Source: Amoebophrya sp. A120
Taxonomy: Eukaryota > Sar > Dinophyceae > Syndiniales > Amoebophryaceae
Reading direction: 5' to 3'
NCBI GenBank assembly: GCA_905178155.1
Contig: CAJINV010000011.1
Span: forward strand, 2,795,531 to 2,859,530
DNA length: 64,000 nt
In this document: piece after piece, positions 45,192-55,488 of the stretch
How positions within the stretch are numbered: the first letter of the stretch is position 1
Layout of the letters: the number at the start of each line of letters is the position of its first letter
Made by a program: the position numbers and the translations under genes
The notes under the pieces: generated by a model
The model's database searches: none
What the model was told of the DNA's origin: nothing
The model's input: only the letters and a program-made list of their open reading frames with translations

Positions 45192-46472
45192 TTACATTGC
45201 CATGTACTTGTGCAAAAAGCGTTTGTGGAAGTCGCTGCGCACGTTGTCGTTGATGAAGCGCTTGGCCACTTTCGGTGCGGTTTTGGCCTGGTTTTTGAAG
45301 ATGCTGTCTTCGTTCCAGGAGCGCTTGAGGGACTGGTTCACCTGCTGTCCTCCGGAGAGCAACGGATTGGAACTTCCGATGTTCTCCTGCCGCTCCGCCT
45401 CCTGCTTCTGCTGCTCCTCCGCCTCCTCCTTCTGCTTCGCGTCTTCCTTCTCCTGCCGAATCTTTGCAAGCTCCCGCTGCAGCTCTTCGTAGTCGCTGTC
45501 GCTGTTTTGGTTTTTGAAAGAAATATTGTATGACAACGAAAATAATGAAGCTGCATCCAGAGATTTTGGGATTGTGCTTGCGTAAAGTTTTCAGACGGCC
45601 ATACAGACCGATGTCTCCATCATTCAATATTTCAATTTCTATTTCATGTTTTCATCTCCGTCAGTTCAAGCGCGAGTAAGTTTCTTTCCACACCATGATT
45701 CAGATCAAAGTGATGAAATGTTTCTTAGCTGTCATCCTGAGAAATGAGGCTTTTGTATTTATAACAGACGATACAAAGGGTTTTTTTTTTTGTTTCAGTC
45801 CAAGCGCGAGTAAATGTTTTTCCACACAATGTCTTTCAGATCAAAGTGATGAAAAATTTAGGCTGTCATCATGTTGGTCTTGGTCCTGTTTTCAGTGAAA
45901 ATAAGAAGTACTTCAGAGCCAGATGAAACACGGACAAAAAAACAAACGCAATACGAGTCGCTGTCGCTGTCACCGTCCTCATCCTCGCTATCCTTCCCTC
46001 CCTTTCCCGCCTTCCTGGGCTTCTCGTCCTCACTCTGGCTGTCGAAATCGGCATCGGCGTCTTCCGGGAAGGGGTTGTCACCCTCTATTACTGGTAATTG
46101 CTTAAACCCGTCGTTGCTTTGAATCACAGATTTCGAAGACGCAGCTGTAGTTCCTATGCCCCCGACTCCACCTATTCCGGACTTTTTTATCCTGCTTGAT
46201 GTTCCGCCCCCCGCGTCGGAGGTCGAGGATTTTCCCGTTCGGGATTTCAGGTCGTGTAACGACGAGGCTCCGTCCTGGTTTTGCTCCCTTTCCTCCATCT
46301 CCTCAATCATCTCCGCCCGGGTTTTGGGTTCGACCGTCCGCGTCTTCATGGTCAGCTCCTGCACGTGGTCCCGTCGCGACTGCTTGGTCGTGCGGGCCAC
46401 CATCAGATTCCCACTCACCGCATTCTCGCCCCCCAACCGGGACGTAAACGTCGGCCGGTGCGCCGTCGTCAT
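45192..46472 (-). CDS. CWC15: Pre-mRNA splicing factor CWC15
   Basis: Exons 46472-45955 and 45501-45192, with a 453-bp GT-AG intron, give 275 aa. The N-terminus MTTAHRPTFTSRLGG and the C-terminal block SLKRSWNEDSIFKNQAK, then RFINDNVRSDFHKRFLHKYM, match the two conserved ends of Cwc15/AD-002. The acidic middle (SEDEDGDSDSDSD) and the K/E/Q-rich coiled coil are also family features. CWC15 is part of the Prp19-associated complex in the activated spliceosome, in the nucleus. Context is of interest because this genome must process many non-canonical introns, but the factor is universal in eukaryotes and its presence is not itself evidence of special splicing. Confidence 0.93.
45662..45873. repeat. 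Direct duplication inside the CWC15 intron
   Basis: Segments 45662-45738 and about 45794-45873 share CAAGCGCGAGTAA, TTCAGATCAAAGTGATGAAA and GCTGTCATC in the same order and orientation. A local tandem duplication within the intron. Confidence 0.7.
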
Positions 46473-47685
46473 CTTGTATAGTAGTTCTTGTGTATAGTAC
46501 TCTGTTCTACTACTTAGACGGTTCTTGTCGTGCAAGTCGTTTGCTTCTCTAAATTCATCTCTTTCTTGGCTTTTTTTTCATATTCAGAACGTCCTGGAAA
46601 ATTCAGAAAGAGACGACTTCTACAAGTGGCATATTCTAGACGATCACAACAACCGAGAACGTTCCATTTTGATGATCCAAGTCCCCATGATATTTGAAGA
46701 TTTTTCGGACGGGAGGATCTCGGCGTATTTCGACTTTCGTAAGTTGTACCTCCCTAGGCGATCGATTTTAGGCATTCTACTCCCTGCTGATCAGAGTCTT
46801 CATCATGCACCATAGGACGAACGAATTTTTTTCCGCTAGTATGGCACGCACTTTGGGTGCAGCAGCCTAGACGAGGAACAGGCAAGTCCGTATTGTGAAA
46901 CGGGCTCACGGAAGAAAAAGTCGCCATCTCGGCACCGTATCCGCGAGACCTTGACCTTCAGTTCTTGTGTATTACGCACCACGTCACATGCGGTCGCTTG
47001 ACCTTAGATAGTGCGCGTGGAGATAATGAAAATAATGATCCTACACGTGAAGGAGCAAAAACAGTTTGCTATTTGCTTCGATCCTATCTCGTGCTAGTTC
47101 CTGCAACAGATGCCCCTAGCCTACATTTAAAAACTCATGTTTTGTGTAGTCGACGCAAAAACGAGAGACAAAGATAGACGGAAAATTAGGAAACGGTATT
47201 TTGTTCGATACAAACCTCCAGTCGCACCAGCTGCCAATAGAAAATTTAGGCTTCGAAATCTAGATCTTCTACATTTGGAGTCCACAAATCTCTGTGCATC
47301 AAGTCAGCCTGTTGTAATTTAGTCGAAGATCTTCTACTGGGCACCACGCTATCAGTTGTCCAACTGGCGCGATTTCGCGACTCGTACCCTGCAGCACATA
47401 GTAATCGACGCAGCTGCGCCGTTTTGTTACTTCAAAAAGCGAACCTGCTGCTAAAATTTGGCTGCCTCTGGAGACGAAGCCGGAGATCAGAAAAAATTAG
47501 GGCTACTAGTACTGAAACAGAAACTGGTTTTAAAGTACTGCTGGGTTGTTGTAGTCGTTCATACAATACAACGAAAGCACTTCTACTTTTAGTACGTAGG
47601 TAAGTAGATCCTGATCCTGTCGTAGTCGCTCTACTAGAAAAATACTTACTGGGCATGTAAGTCGTTCTGCCAGCCTGCATTGTCC
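46473..47685. other. Intergenic stretch
   Basis: A 96-codon plus-strand frame (46525-46815) overlaps the CWC15 upstream region and lacks any domain. No RNA gene or repeat is recognised. Confidence 0.45.
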
Positions 47686-48792
47686 TCACTTCGGCGGCTT
47701 CGCGCCCGTCTGCTTGGCGACCATTTCCGCCCGCTTCTTAATGCGCTCCATTTCCTGGGTAGTTGGCGCCGCCATGCGGACCTCCCGGGGACCATAAGTC
47801 GCCATCAGCTTCTTTGAGTATTCCTGCTCTGCCTTCTCAATGCCACATATGTACCTGCAATCATGAGATGAGCGCTTTCAACCACAGATCATCTAAATGT
47901 TCGTCACAGATACAGAGTGGCGTCTCACATGGTATTGACGACCGTCAGAGTTTAACTAGAATAACTTTGGTTTTCCACACAAGTTGCAACTTTCGGAGCA
48001 CCTTATGAGAATTTAAAGAGGTTTCATCATGGTTGTGGTGCCGTGCGATTCGCTGCAGCGCAAACGTGCTTGTTCTTGCGCAGAAGAACTACTTACACGT
48101 AGAATTCGATCAACTGCATGTCATGCAATACCTGATGCACTGCTTGAGGAACCAGATTGGACCACCAGCAACGTCATTTCGGATCCAAATGGCCTCGTCC
48201 TTCTTATCTTCCACTACTGGCGGCGTCCACCCCTTGATCTTGCCTGATTCAATTTTTTTGAATCTTCACGTCAACAGACTTCCTGAACAAGTCGAAACAA
48301 ACTGTAATCTTCACATTTGATCTGTCCGGTGCAATTACAACGCACTTGCATTTTGCAACGAAAAAATATGCGCAGATGAAAAAAACCAGACCACAACAAC
48401 CCTCTGCGTACCAATGACTTTGTCAATCCCATGCTTCTCGAACGTGCCCGGCGGGTGAATGGTTTCAAACATGGCAGTCGGATCGGTTCCAGAGTTCGCC
48501 AGCAGAATGTCCTTGCCGCCCGGATGGACCTTCAGGAAGTGGGTCACGTTGACGACGTTGCCCTTAATCACCACCCACGCGTCAGTCTCCTTGTTGTGGG
48601 GGGCAACCTGAGAAATTTTTTGTATGCTGATGTTTGAAGAAATTGACGGAACATTGCCTTTCATGCACGAGCATAGTGGCCTACCAAAAAAAAATGCAAA
48701 ATTAGGAGAAGATAAATCTTCACCTAAAACGTACACTGTACCTCCTCCATGGTGTACCACTTTTGGCCTGGCGGAAGTGCTGGCTCGCCCAT
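47686..48792 (-). CDS. Cytochrome b5-domain haem protein
   Basis: Four exons (48792-48742, 48607-48412, 48243-48132, 47854-47686), all with GT-AG introns, close in frame at 175 aa. After MGEPALPPGQKWYTMEEVA the cytochrome b5 fold is clear: WVVIKGNVVNVTHFLKVHPGG with the axial histidine at about residue 45, GKDILLANSGTDPTAMFE, and a second histidine candidate in TIHPPGTFEKHGI. The remainder (KIKGWTPPVVEDKKDE, AGGPIWFLKQCIRYICGI, EKAEQEYSKKLMATYG) is not part of the b5 fold and is unrecognised. b5 domains pass single electrons to desaturases, hydroxylases or reductases; the partner is unknown. No membrane anchor is evident. Confidence 0.85.
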
Positions 48793-49735
48793 TTTGATGC
48801 GTTTTTTGATCTAAAGATGAGGTAGGGGATGACAAGGGTATACTCAGTGCACTACAATAGTAGTACCCGAATTTATGGAACAACAGATATTTTCGATTCT
48901 CGGATCCGATGTGTACTCTTTCGGGGTGATACAGCACTTACCTCGTACGACAAGGAAGGGGGTGTAAAAAATACACTCCTGGATATGGTTTGTGATGAAA
49001 GCGACTGATACAGAAAGTAGTAATTGTGCTAAAAGACGTTGTCCTCTACTCTGTTTACAAAACTCATTACTATACGGATGGTGTTGTACGACACGTCTTG
49101 TTCATCGCACGATTTAGGCCAAAGTTGTCCTCTTGTTGTACGATTTTTAACCGACTTCGCTTCAGTTTTGGATTTGTGGCATCTCGAGTTTTTAACTAGC
49201 GCACGACTCATTCTATTGCTTAGGTTTGGTCAATGAAAAAACACCGATCGTCGTCCTGTGGACTCAGCGACTCACGACGCGGTTGGAAAAAAAAACTGCA
49301 CTTGACAACGTGCGTGATTTTTGTACTTGACCGAAGAGTAAACTACTGAATTCAGTGACTATAACAAGACTGTGTCTGTTGACACGTGCACAACATGCAA
49401 GGGATATCTTCGCGGGGAAGGACGACAATAAAGAACATCACGTCGACCGGACCGGCGCAAAATAAAGCCTGGAGCTTTCCTAAAGGCAAACACGAGCAGC
49501 CTCTCTCACTTTTTTTCGAGTTGTCATCGTAGTTTCAGTTTCATCCGCGTTTGTTCAGATAGACATTGATCATGACACGATCCCTGTTGTGTTCTCCTCC
49601 GGAAAGCTGTGAAAATTCTCATAGGTAAGGTACGATTCATTTCAGCGACACAGGCTTCCTGAATTAAAAACTGTAGTTTTGGCCCAGCAAGAAAGCGAAA
49701 GTTTGAGCTTCACTTCCCCATCCGGAACAACCCAC
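48793..49735. other. Intergenic stretch
   Basis: No coding frame or RNA gene supported. Confidence 0.5.
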
Positions 49736-50812
49736 TTACTTTCCCTCCTTCTGCTTGGCGGCCTTGTCGGCAGCGCGCTTCAACCTGCGGCCGAACATCT
49801 TCTTGTCGACGCGGGCCTTGCGGAGGACCTTGTAGGCGGAAGAAGCCTTCTCCTCGTCGGTGATCTTGCGGGCCTTGACGCGCAGGGACGGCTTGGCGAT
49901 CGGCAAGACGGACTTGCAGGTGGCGGCGAGCTTGGCGCCCTGTAATAGGAAGGATGTTTGGAAAGATGAAATTCAAATCTTGTTCAGGGCGCTCTCTCGA
50001 TCATCTCGCTGTGTGAATAATCTAAATTACGAACGAACAATCTAAATCTATCATCCGCACTCAAATAAGTCATGCTTGGCCCTCTCTGCAGGGCTAACGC
50101 TAAGCACGATCTCCTGTTTTCGCAGCCGAAGAATAAGAAAATTACATCAAAAGATGTTTTTACCTCCAACTCAGCCTTGGGGGTGTCGCCCTTCTTCGGG
50201 GCCTTGGCCTTGCGGGGCATGATCATCAACTTGGACATGTACTCCTTCAGGCGGTCGGCGTTCAGGTCCAGGGATTCCTGGGACTTGTTCTTACGGCGGT
50301 GGTCCACGGCAACACCGATGGTCTGGGCCTGCTTGCGCGGGATACCTGTAGATGGCGGGATTTTCGAGATTTTTGAAAGAAGAGATTGTGAACCTCCGTG
50401 GGGTCAAAAGCAAAAGAAGTGGTCTCTTTAGTATACCGTACCAGTAGATCAAACTCATCGCTCTAAAGCTCGACCACTACACGTGGCATCATCTGCCATG
50501 CCGACCTAGCATCACAAACGGAACTTCTTCTAAAACTAAATTACAATTAGCATCACAAATACCAGCCTTCTTCAGCTCCTCCAACGTGAAGCCACGTCCG
50601 GCCCGCAGCTTGAAGTTGTAGCGGACGGTCGGCGGGTGCACGGCCGGGCGCAACAGACCCAACGGACGCGGGGCGATGGCGGCCTTCTTGGCCTCACGGG
50701 CGGTACGACGGGACTTCTTGCGGCCGGCCTGGTTGAACCAGGTGCGGACGTACTTTTGCCACCACTTTCGGAAGTGGTTGTTCGGGATCACGTTGTTGCC
50801 ACGGACGGCCAT
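49736..50812 (-). CDS. RPL13: Ribosomal protein eL13 (60S subunit)
   Basis: Three exons (50812-50563, 50345-50164, 49939-49736) with GT-AG introns give exactly 211 aa, the usual length. Family blocks are present throughout: [96 protein letters not shown] and [19 protein letters not shown]. It is a structural protein of the large subunit. The first intron contains ATTTGTGATGC-type strings also found inside introners, although its ends are canonical. Confidence 0.96.
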
Positions 50813-51677
50813 CTTTTGTCTGTTTCTGTGTCTACTACGCGAAGAAAGGTACTGAAAATACTACGAACTCGTAGTGGGTCCCTGTGAAAAGGAGAGTTAG
50901 TTGTGAAGCGGAGTTGTGTGGCAATTGCGCGTGTTTAAATTCATACACCGCTCCGTGTGTGCGGGAGAGTCAAAAGACCCTTAACGTGACATTTAGAAAC
51001 ATTTGTTGATCCGCTTCGTTCCTTGGGATCGGGAGATGATTTCTGTACTTGATCTAATTTCAGGAACTAGAAGATCTTCGTCTTGAAGTTTCTCGCGGAT
51101 CGTACTTTTCATTTCGCTCTCTTTGTCTGTTGTAAGCCTCGTGTAATTTAGATTTCTTGCACCGGTGAACTTGAGAACATATCTCCTGTGATCGAAAGAC
51201 CTGCTGATATTTGTGAGCAAGATGATCTGATTCACGATCTAAATTTTCCATCGTGCTGCAGAGATACACGTGCCAAACCGATTTCCGACTGAGATGTCAA
51301 AGACGCTGTTATGGATCTTTAGGTTTTACTTTCTTGTGCGAAGCGAAAGCGGCTGCGCTGACCGCCCTCTGACGGCGCGGAAATGACGTTCGGGAACGGG
51401 ATGTGTTGGAAACTACGTGTGGCCTCAAATTTCAAATTCTCCATCAAGATCGAAACCATCATAATTTTGTCATTGCAAAATCTTCAAATGCAGATTTCTT
51501 TAGATATCGGTGTTGCCCTGACTGATAGCCACTGTCAACTTCCACCCAAAACAAACCACATTTGGGATTATGCAGGAGCCACTCCGGAACTACTAAGTTT
51601 AAAGTAGTTTCTACACACGCACCAAAGGCACATGTCGCAGCATTTGAAATTTCCACAAGGAAAAAAGCTTTATAAGT
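50813..51677. other. Intergenic stretch
   Basis: Upstream of the eL13 gene and downstream of the Rieske gene. No feature is recognised. Confidence 0.5.
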
Positions 51678-53165
51678 TTAACTAGAAGTCCCGTCCGGGC
51701 TACGAGGTCGCTTCGATTTCGAAACTGATCTGTCTGCCGCACCGGGTGCCTCTCCCTGAGTGATCTCAGCAGGCCGGCGCGGCGGTAGATCAACATCGTC
51801 GTCTTTCTCCTCTCCCTCTTCGCCTATGCTTTGTTGCTGCTTTTGTAGATCCGCCCCCAGAAGTCCCTCTTGTGGCGCCGAAAGCTGTTGGTGTATCATC
51901 ATACCGGACGATGGTGCTCCTGCTTGTTGTGGCAACTGCTGAGGCAAGTTCATCGCTACCCGCGAACCAACAGGGCCGAACGCCGGGGGCGCCATTTGCT
52001 GATGCACCATTCCGCTCCTCAGAAATTTCTGTGGCTGCAGTTGCTGTCGCACTGAAGCTGAACTTGTCCCCGGCATCGAGCCAGGTCGAGACATCTTTCC
52101 TCTACCACCACCCGGTGGAAGCATAGTACGACCAGCACCAGGAGGAAGCAAACTACTACCACCGGGAGGAGGCATGCTACCTCCTCCCGGAAGATCTCCT
52201 CCGCCCTTCATCCTGTCGTCCTGTGCAGCGGATGGCGGCGGCCCTCCTTTTCCGTACAGTGCGCGACTGTTTGAGTGGATCCCCGTTGGGTTTGCGCAAA
52301 GGTTCGCCGCACACTGACCATCAAACGCGTAAGGGTTCTCCGCGATGCCATCCTGAAAATCCTGCTCCGAAACGTAAATGTTTTCGGTTTTCGGATCCAC
52401 CCGGACCCTGTGCACCTGCTGGAAAACGGTTGCCGACTCCTGCAACCCGGATTTCTTCATGCTAAACTGACCCGTGACCGGATCTACGTGCGGCTTCACG
52501 CTCTCTGTGTACTTCCGGCCGGTGGTCAGGGAAATGCGGTGCATGTGCCAGGGACAGAGAATCGCAAGGTCTCTCGTTGGGTCGTCGGCGCTCGTTAGTG
52601 GTGGGAGATTTTGCTGTTCTCCTGATTCTGCCTCGGTCTTCTGCTTTTTTGCCGCGGGATTGTTCGGTGTGCCATTTTCAGTACCACCACCTGTGGACGT
52701 CGATGGCGTCAGTGTCGCAGTTGCCCCCTGGCTCTGCTCCTGGTCCCGAGGACTACTACTGCCCGCAGCTCCTCCACCAAACAGACTTAAATTACTGGCT
52801 GCGCTGTAAAATAGACTCGATGCGGCAGCGAGTAGCGATCCAGTGGCACTGCCCGGGTCTGCTGAGCTACTGGACGCTGGACCAGTTCCTACTCTAGGTC
52901 CTCTATTGTTTTTGTTCTGCTTCCTCGCGCCAGCCGGTATTAGTACGTCCTCAATGTCGCCCGCGCCGAGTGGGCCCCCCATGTGGTAGCAATTGCTGTC
53001 GATGCAGTAGTAGTCACTGTTTGCACCGTGACGCACCAGCGTCACATACCGCCCGCTGGCTAACTGTCGGTGGCACCGCTCGTCTTCGCCGAAGTCCCGG
53101 ATTGTCGCGACTTTTTCTTCCTGCTCTCCGCGAGGAGTTCCGTCCGCACCTTGATCTACGAGCAT
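51678..53165 (-). CDS. Rieske [2Fe-2S] protein, RFESD-like, with large insertion between cluster motifs
   Basis: A single frame of 495 aa from ATG 53165. The Rieske cluster ligands are visible: C59-Y-H61 in IDSNCYHMGGPLGAGDIEDV and C204-P-W-H207 in LAILCPWHMHRISLTTGRKY. Their surroundings match the soluble RFESD family (CYHAGGPL.., CPWH.Y.I...TG). Between them about 142 residues of Ser/Gly/Ala-rich sequence replace the usual 15-20. The conserved tail QVHRVRVDPKTENIYV completes the domain. The last 220 residues are Pro/Gln/Met-rich and disordered. RFESD proteins are presumed electron carriers; no transit peptide or membrane helix is obvious. There is no intron. Confidence 0.88.
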   Translation of the reverse strand: MLVDQGADGTPRGEQEEKVATIRDFGEDERCHRQLASGRYVTLVRHGANSDYYCIDSNCYHMGGPLGAGDIEDVLIPAGARKQNKNNRGPRVGTGPASSSSADPGSATGSLLAAASSLFYSAASNLSLFGGGAAGSSSPRDQEQSQGATATLTPSTSTGGGTENGTPNNPAAKKQKTEAESGEQQNLPPLTSADDPTRDLAILCPWHMHRISLTTGRKYTESVKPHVDPVTGQFSMKKSGLQESATVFQQVHRVRVDPKTENIYVSEQDFQDGIAENPYAFDGQCAANLCANPTGIHSNSRALYGKGGPPPSAAQDDRMKGGGDLPGGGSMPPPGGSSLLPPGAGRTMLPPGGGRGKMSRPGSMPGTSSASVRQQLQPQKFLRSGMVHQQMAPPAFGPVGSRVAMNLPQQLPQQAGAPSSGMMIHQQLSAPQEGLLGADLQKQQQSIGEEGEEKDDDVDLPPRRPAEITQGEAPGAADRSVSKSKRPRSPDGTSS

Positions 53166-53779
53166 GGTTACGGTTAATGCTTTACTTTTCTTGATCTACG
53201 TACTTATCGCAAGAATAAATAAGTAGAAACGCTGCAATTGAGCACGAAGCACTGCGGGGCCGCTCAAGTTATGGTGAACGTGAAATACAAATCAATGTCA
53301 ATCTCAATGGTTGTGGTAGTTTGTTAGTATAGTGCTACTAAATACTCCTCTCTCGCGGCGCTTAAGATGGATACTGCCTGATTGATTTAGATTTTGAAAA
53401 AAAACGCTGAACTCTTGCTCGGATGAAAACATTGAGAAGAAAGAAAATCGCTCAACAACATCTCGACGCCCCAAAATCTTAAATTTACAGCCCCACTTGA
53501 ACACTACTTTTATGTCGTGTACCTTGAGGAACAGTGTTTTACCGCACCTTGTTTCAAATACGTACTTGCTAGACCGGAGTTTGATCCCATTTCCGTCCTC
53601 TTTCGTCCTGTGGCTGGAGTTCCTTGCCACACAAGTGGGAGTTCTCTCTACTTCTTGGTGACACGCTCGCAAAATCAAATGAAACTAGACACGAAACAGG
53701 CTGGAAATAAATCGCTCTGGACTGATGTCTCAGGTACTGCTACCACCCCACTGGCGGCTTCATCCGCTTCTCTAGTCGG
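53166..53779. other. Intergenic stretch, may hold a last exon of the COMT-like gene
   Basis: A minus-strand frame at 53678-53304 includes KEDGNGIKLRSSKY, loosely like the C-terminal DG.E.AIY of COMT. The COMT-like frame ends just after a strong donor-like GTGAGT (near 53795). An unresolved final exon is possible. Confidence 0.35.
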
Positions 53780-54910
53780 CTATTTCCTGTACGTACTCAC
53801 TAGCACTTCATCCGGGATGCTTGGACAGTATTCCACGTGCAATAGATGCACTTCGGTTGAAAACAGCTTTTTCCCCTCCTCTCCGAGCACCCAGGCACGG
53901 TAGTCCGGCGCGCCCGGGCTTAGGATGTTGTCCGCGACCACCGTCGCGTTGTTCGCCAAAGAGGGCAGGGAAAGGTGTAAATCCGACAGGTACAGGTGCT
54001 TCAAATGGTCCAGGAACAGCAAATCGATATTTTTACCGAGCCTCTCAGCATCCTTTTCCTTCTTGTTGTACTCTTCCAGGATATTGCTCGAGTAATCTTT
54101 TCGCAGCCGGACAGTGATGTCGGCTTCGATTTTCGAATTTTGTTCTCCTCGACGCTGCTCCTCACTCCCTCTTCCCTCGCCGCCGCGGCCGTCGTATCTC
54201 CTGGTTCCTACAACGCCGGCGAAATCTAAAACGGCCAAGGTTGAGGAATAGCTGAGGGCTGCAGGATCGACGGAATCGATGTTGACTGATAGCTTGTTCG
54301 GTAGTTGCGGTGCACCACCACGAGGAACTACGTCAGTCGTGTTTGTCACTGTTGCTGTTTTTCCTATTTCATCAATCGCTTCTCGCACTCCTTGCACAAT
54401 TTGCAGCGTTCCGTACCCGAGGAACGCGCCCATTTCCACGATGTTGATTTGTATCAGATTTTCTTCATCGCCATTGTTTGTTTTTGATGTCGAGGACTGT
54501 TTGACTTTGTCCAAAACGCGGCTCTTCACGGCGCTGCGTAAAACCGCACCTTTGACGTTTCCGATGTTGATCAGCATGTTGCCCTTCCAACCAAAATCAT
54601 CGATGGTTTTAATCGCATTTTCCACGTCGTTTGGCTTTCCGATTGAAAATAAATGGTCCACCAGGTGGAGCTGCGGGTGCAGGTTCGTCGGATCGACGTA
54701 GATCATAAAGGCCAAAATTTTCGCAAGGCTCCGATTGAAGCGAACGTAGCTTCCAAAATACTCGCCAACTAATTGTTCCGGGTTGGCGTGAAGAAAAACG
54801 CCGAGCAAAAGACCGCAAACCGCTGCACAGGTGATGCACGTGAATTGACAAACCGTTAGAAATTTCTGCCGCGCCGCCGTCGCGGAGGAGGGAGACATCA
54901 TTTTGTACAT
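53780..54910 (-). CDS. Catechol O-methyltransferase-like enzyme with N-terminal membrane anchor
   Basis: A 376-aa frame. A hydrophobic stretch (CQFTCITCAAVCGLLLGVFL, about residues 20-40) suggests a signal anchor, as in membrane-bound COMT. The catalytic core follows COMT order: LINIGNVKGAVLRSAV, VEMGAFLGYGTLQIV (SAM site), SVNIDSVDPAALSYSS, LLFLDHLKHLYLSDL with the metal-binding aspartate, and VVADNILSPGAPDYRAWV with the Asp-Asn pair. Low-complexity loops (about 30-40 aa) are inserted after the SAM motif. COMT enzymes methylate vicinal hydroxyls using SAM and Mg2+. The C-terminus is uncertain: the stop at 53780 follows GTGAGT, which may be a splice donor. No introner is present. Confidence 0.82.
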   Translation of the reverse strand: MYKMMSPSSATAARQKFLTVCQFTCITCAAVCGLLLGVFLHANPEQLVGEYFGSYVRFNRSLAKILAFMIYVDPTNLHPQLHLVDHLFSIGKPNDVENAIKTIDDFGWKGNMLINIGNVKGAVLRSAVKSRVLDKVKQSSTSKTNNGDEENLIQINIVEMGAFLGYGTLQIVQGVREAIDEIGKTATVTNTTDVVPRGGAPQLPNKLSVNIDSVDPAALSYSSTLAVLDFAGVVGTRRYDGRGGEGRGSEEQRRGEQNSKIEADITVRLRKDYSSNILEEYNKKEKDAERLGKNIDLLFLDHLKHLYLSDLHLSLPSLANNATVVADNILSPGAPDYRAWVLGEEGKKLFSTEVHLLHVEYCPSIPDEVLVSTYRK

Positions 54911-55488
54911 ATGTCTTTTTGTCCTGTAGATCGTTTACTCTTGCTCAATCGATTGAGTGCAGTGAAGAAGTTCTCAAATCTATCTTTTACTCTGGCGTGA
55001 TGCCGACAACTACAACGCGATAGAAGATCGTACCGTGGTCGCGTTTTCTGTGGTCTTAGTCAAATTGCTTGCCACATGGAGACGAGGCAGTGTGCTCCTG
55101 CAATACTAAGTCCATAACTACTAGCGCTCCTCGTCATTTTTCTCCGTCTCTTGTACTTAAAACCCCTCTGGTCGTGCATGTGCAACTCTCTTTTTTCTAG
55201 AGGTCAGGACACGGTTGCCCACGAGCTGCCACAGGAAACACACCGATAGCGGTAGATGCGGATGATCTACCAGCAAATTGCGTCTCCCTTCTGCAAGGAG
55301 AGAGACCCCAGCAGAGATCAAGACCACTTATGAAGTGGCGGCTCCAGCGTGCTTATTTCGATTTCTAAATAAACTTGAGACGGATCGCTGTCGGGAGGTC
55401 AGCCCACTCAACACCAGAAGGAGGGTCTATTTCTTTATACTTTTATTATATTTGTCTCTAGTTGAGTGGCACTAGTCGTGAATCATTA
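54911..55488. other. Intergenic stretch
   Basis: Upstream of the COMT-like gene. No feature is recognised. Confidence 0.5.
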
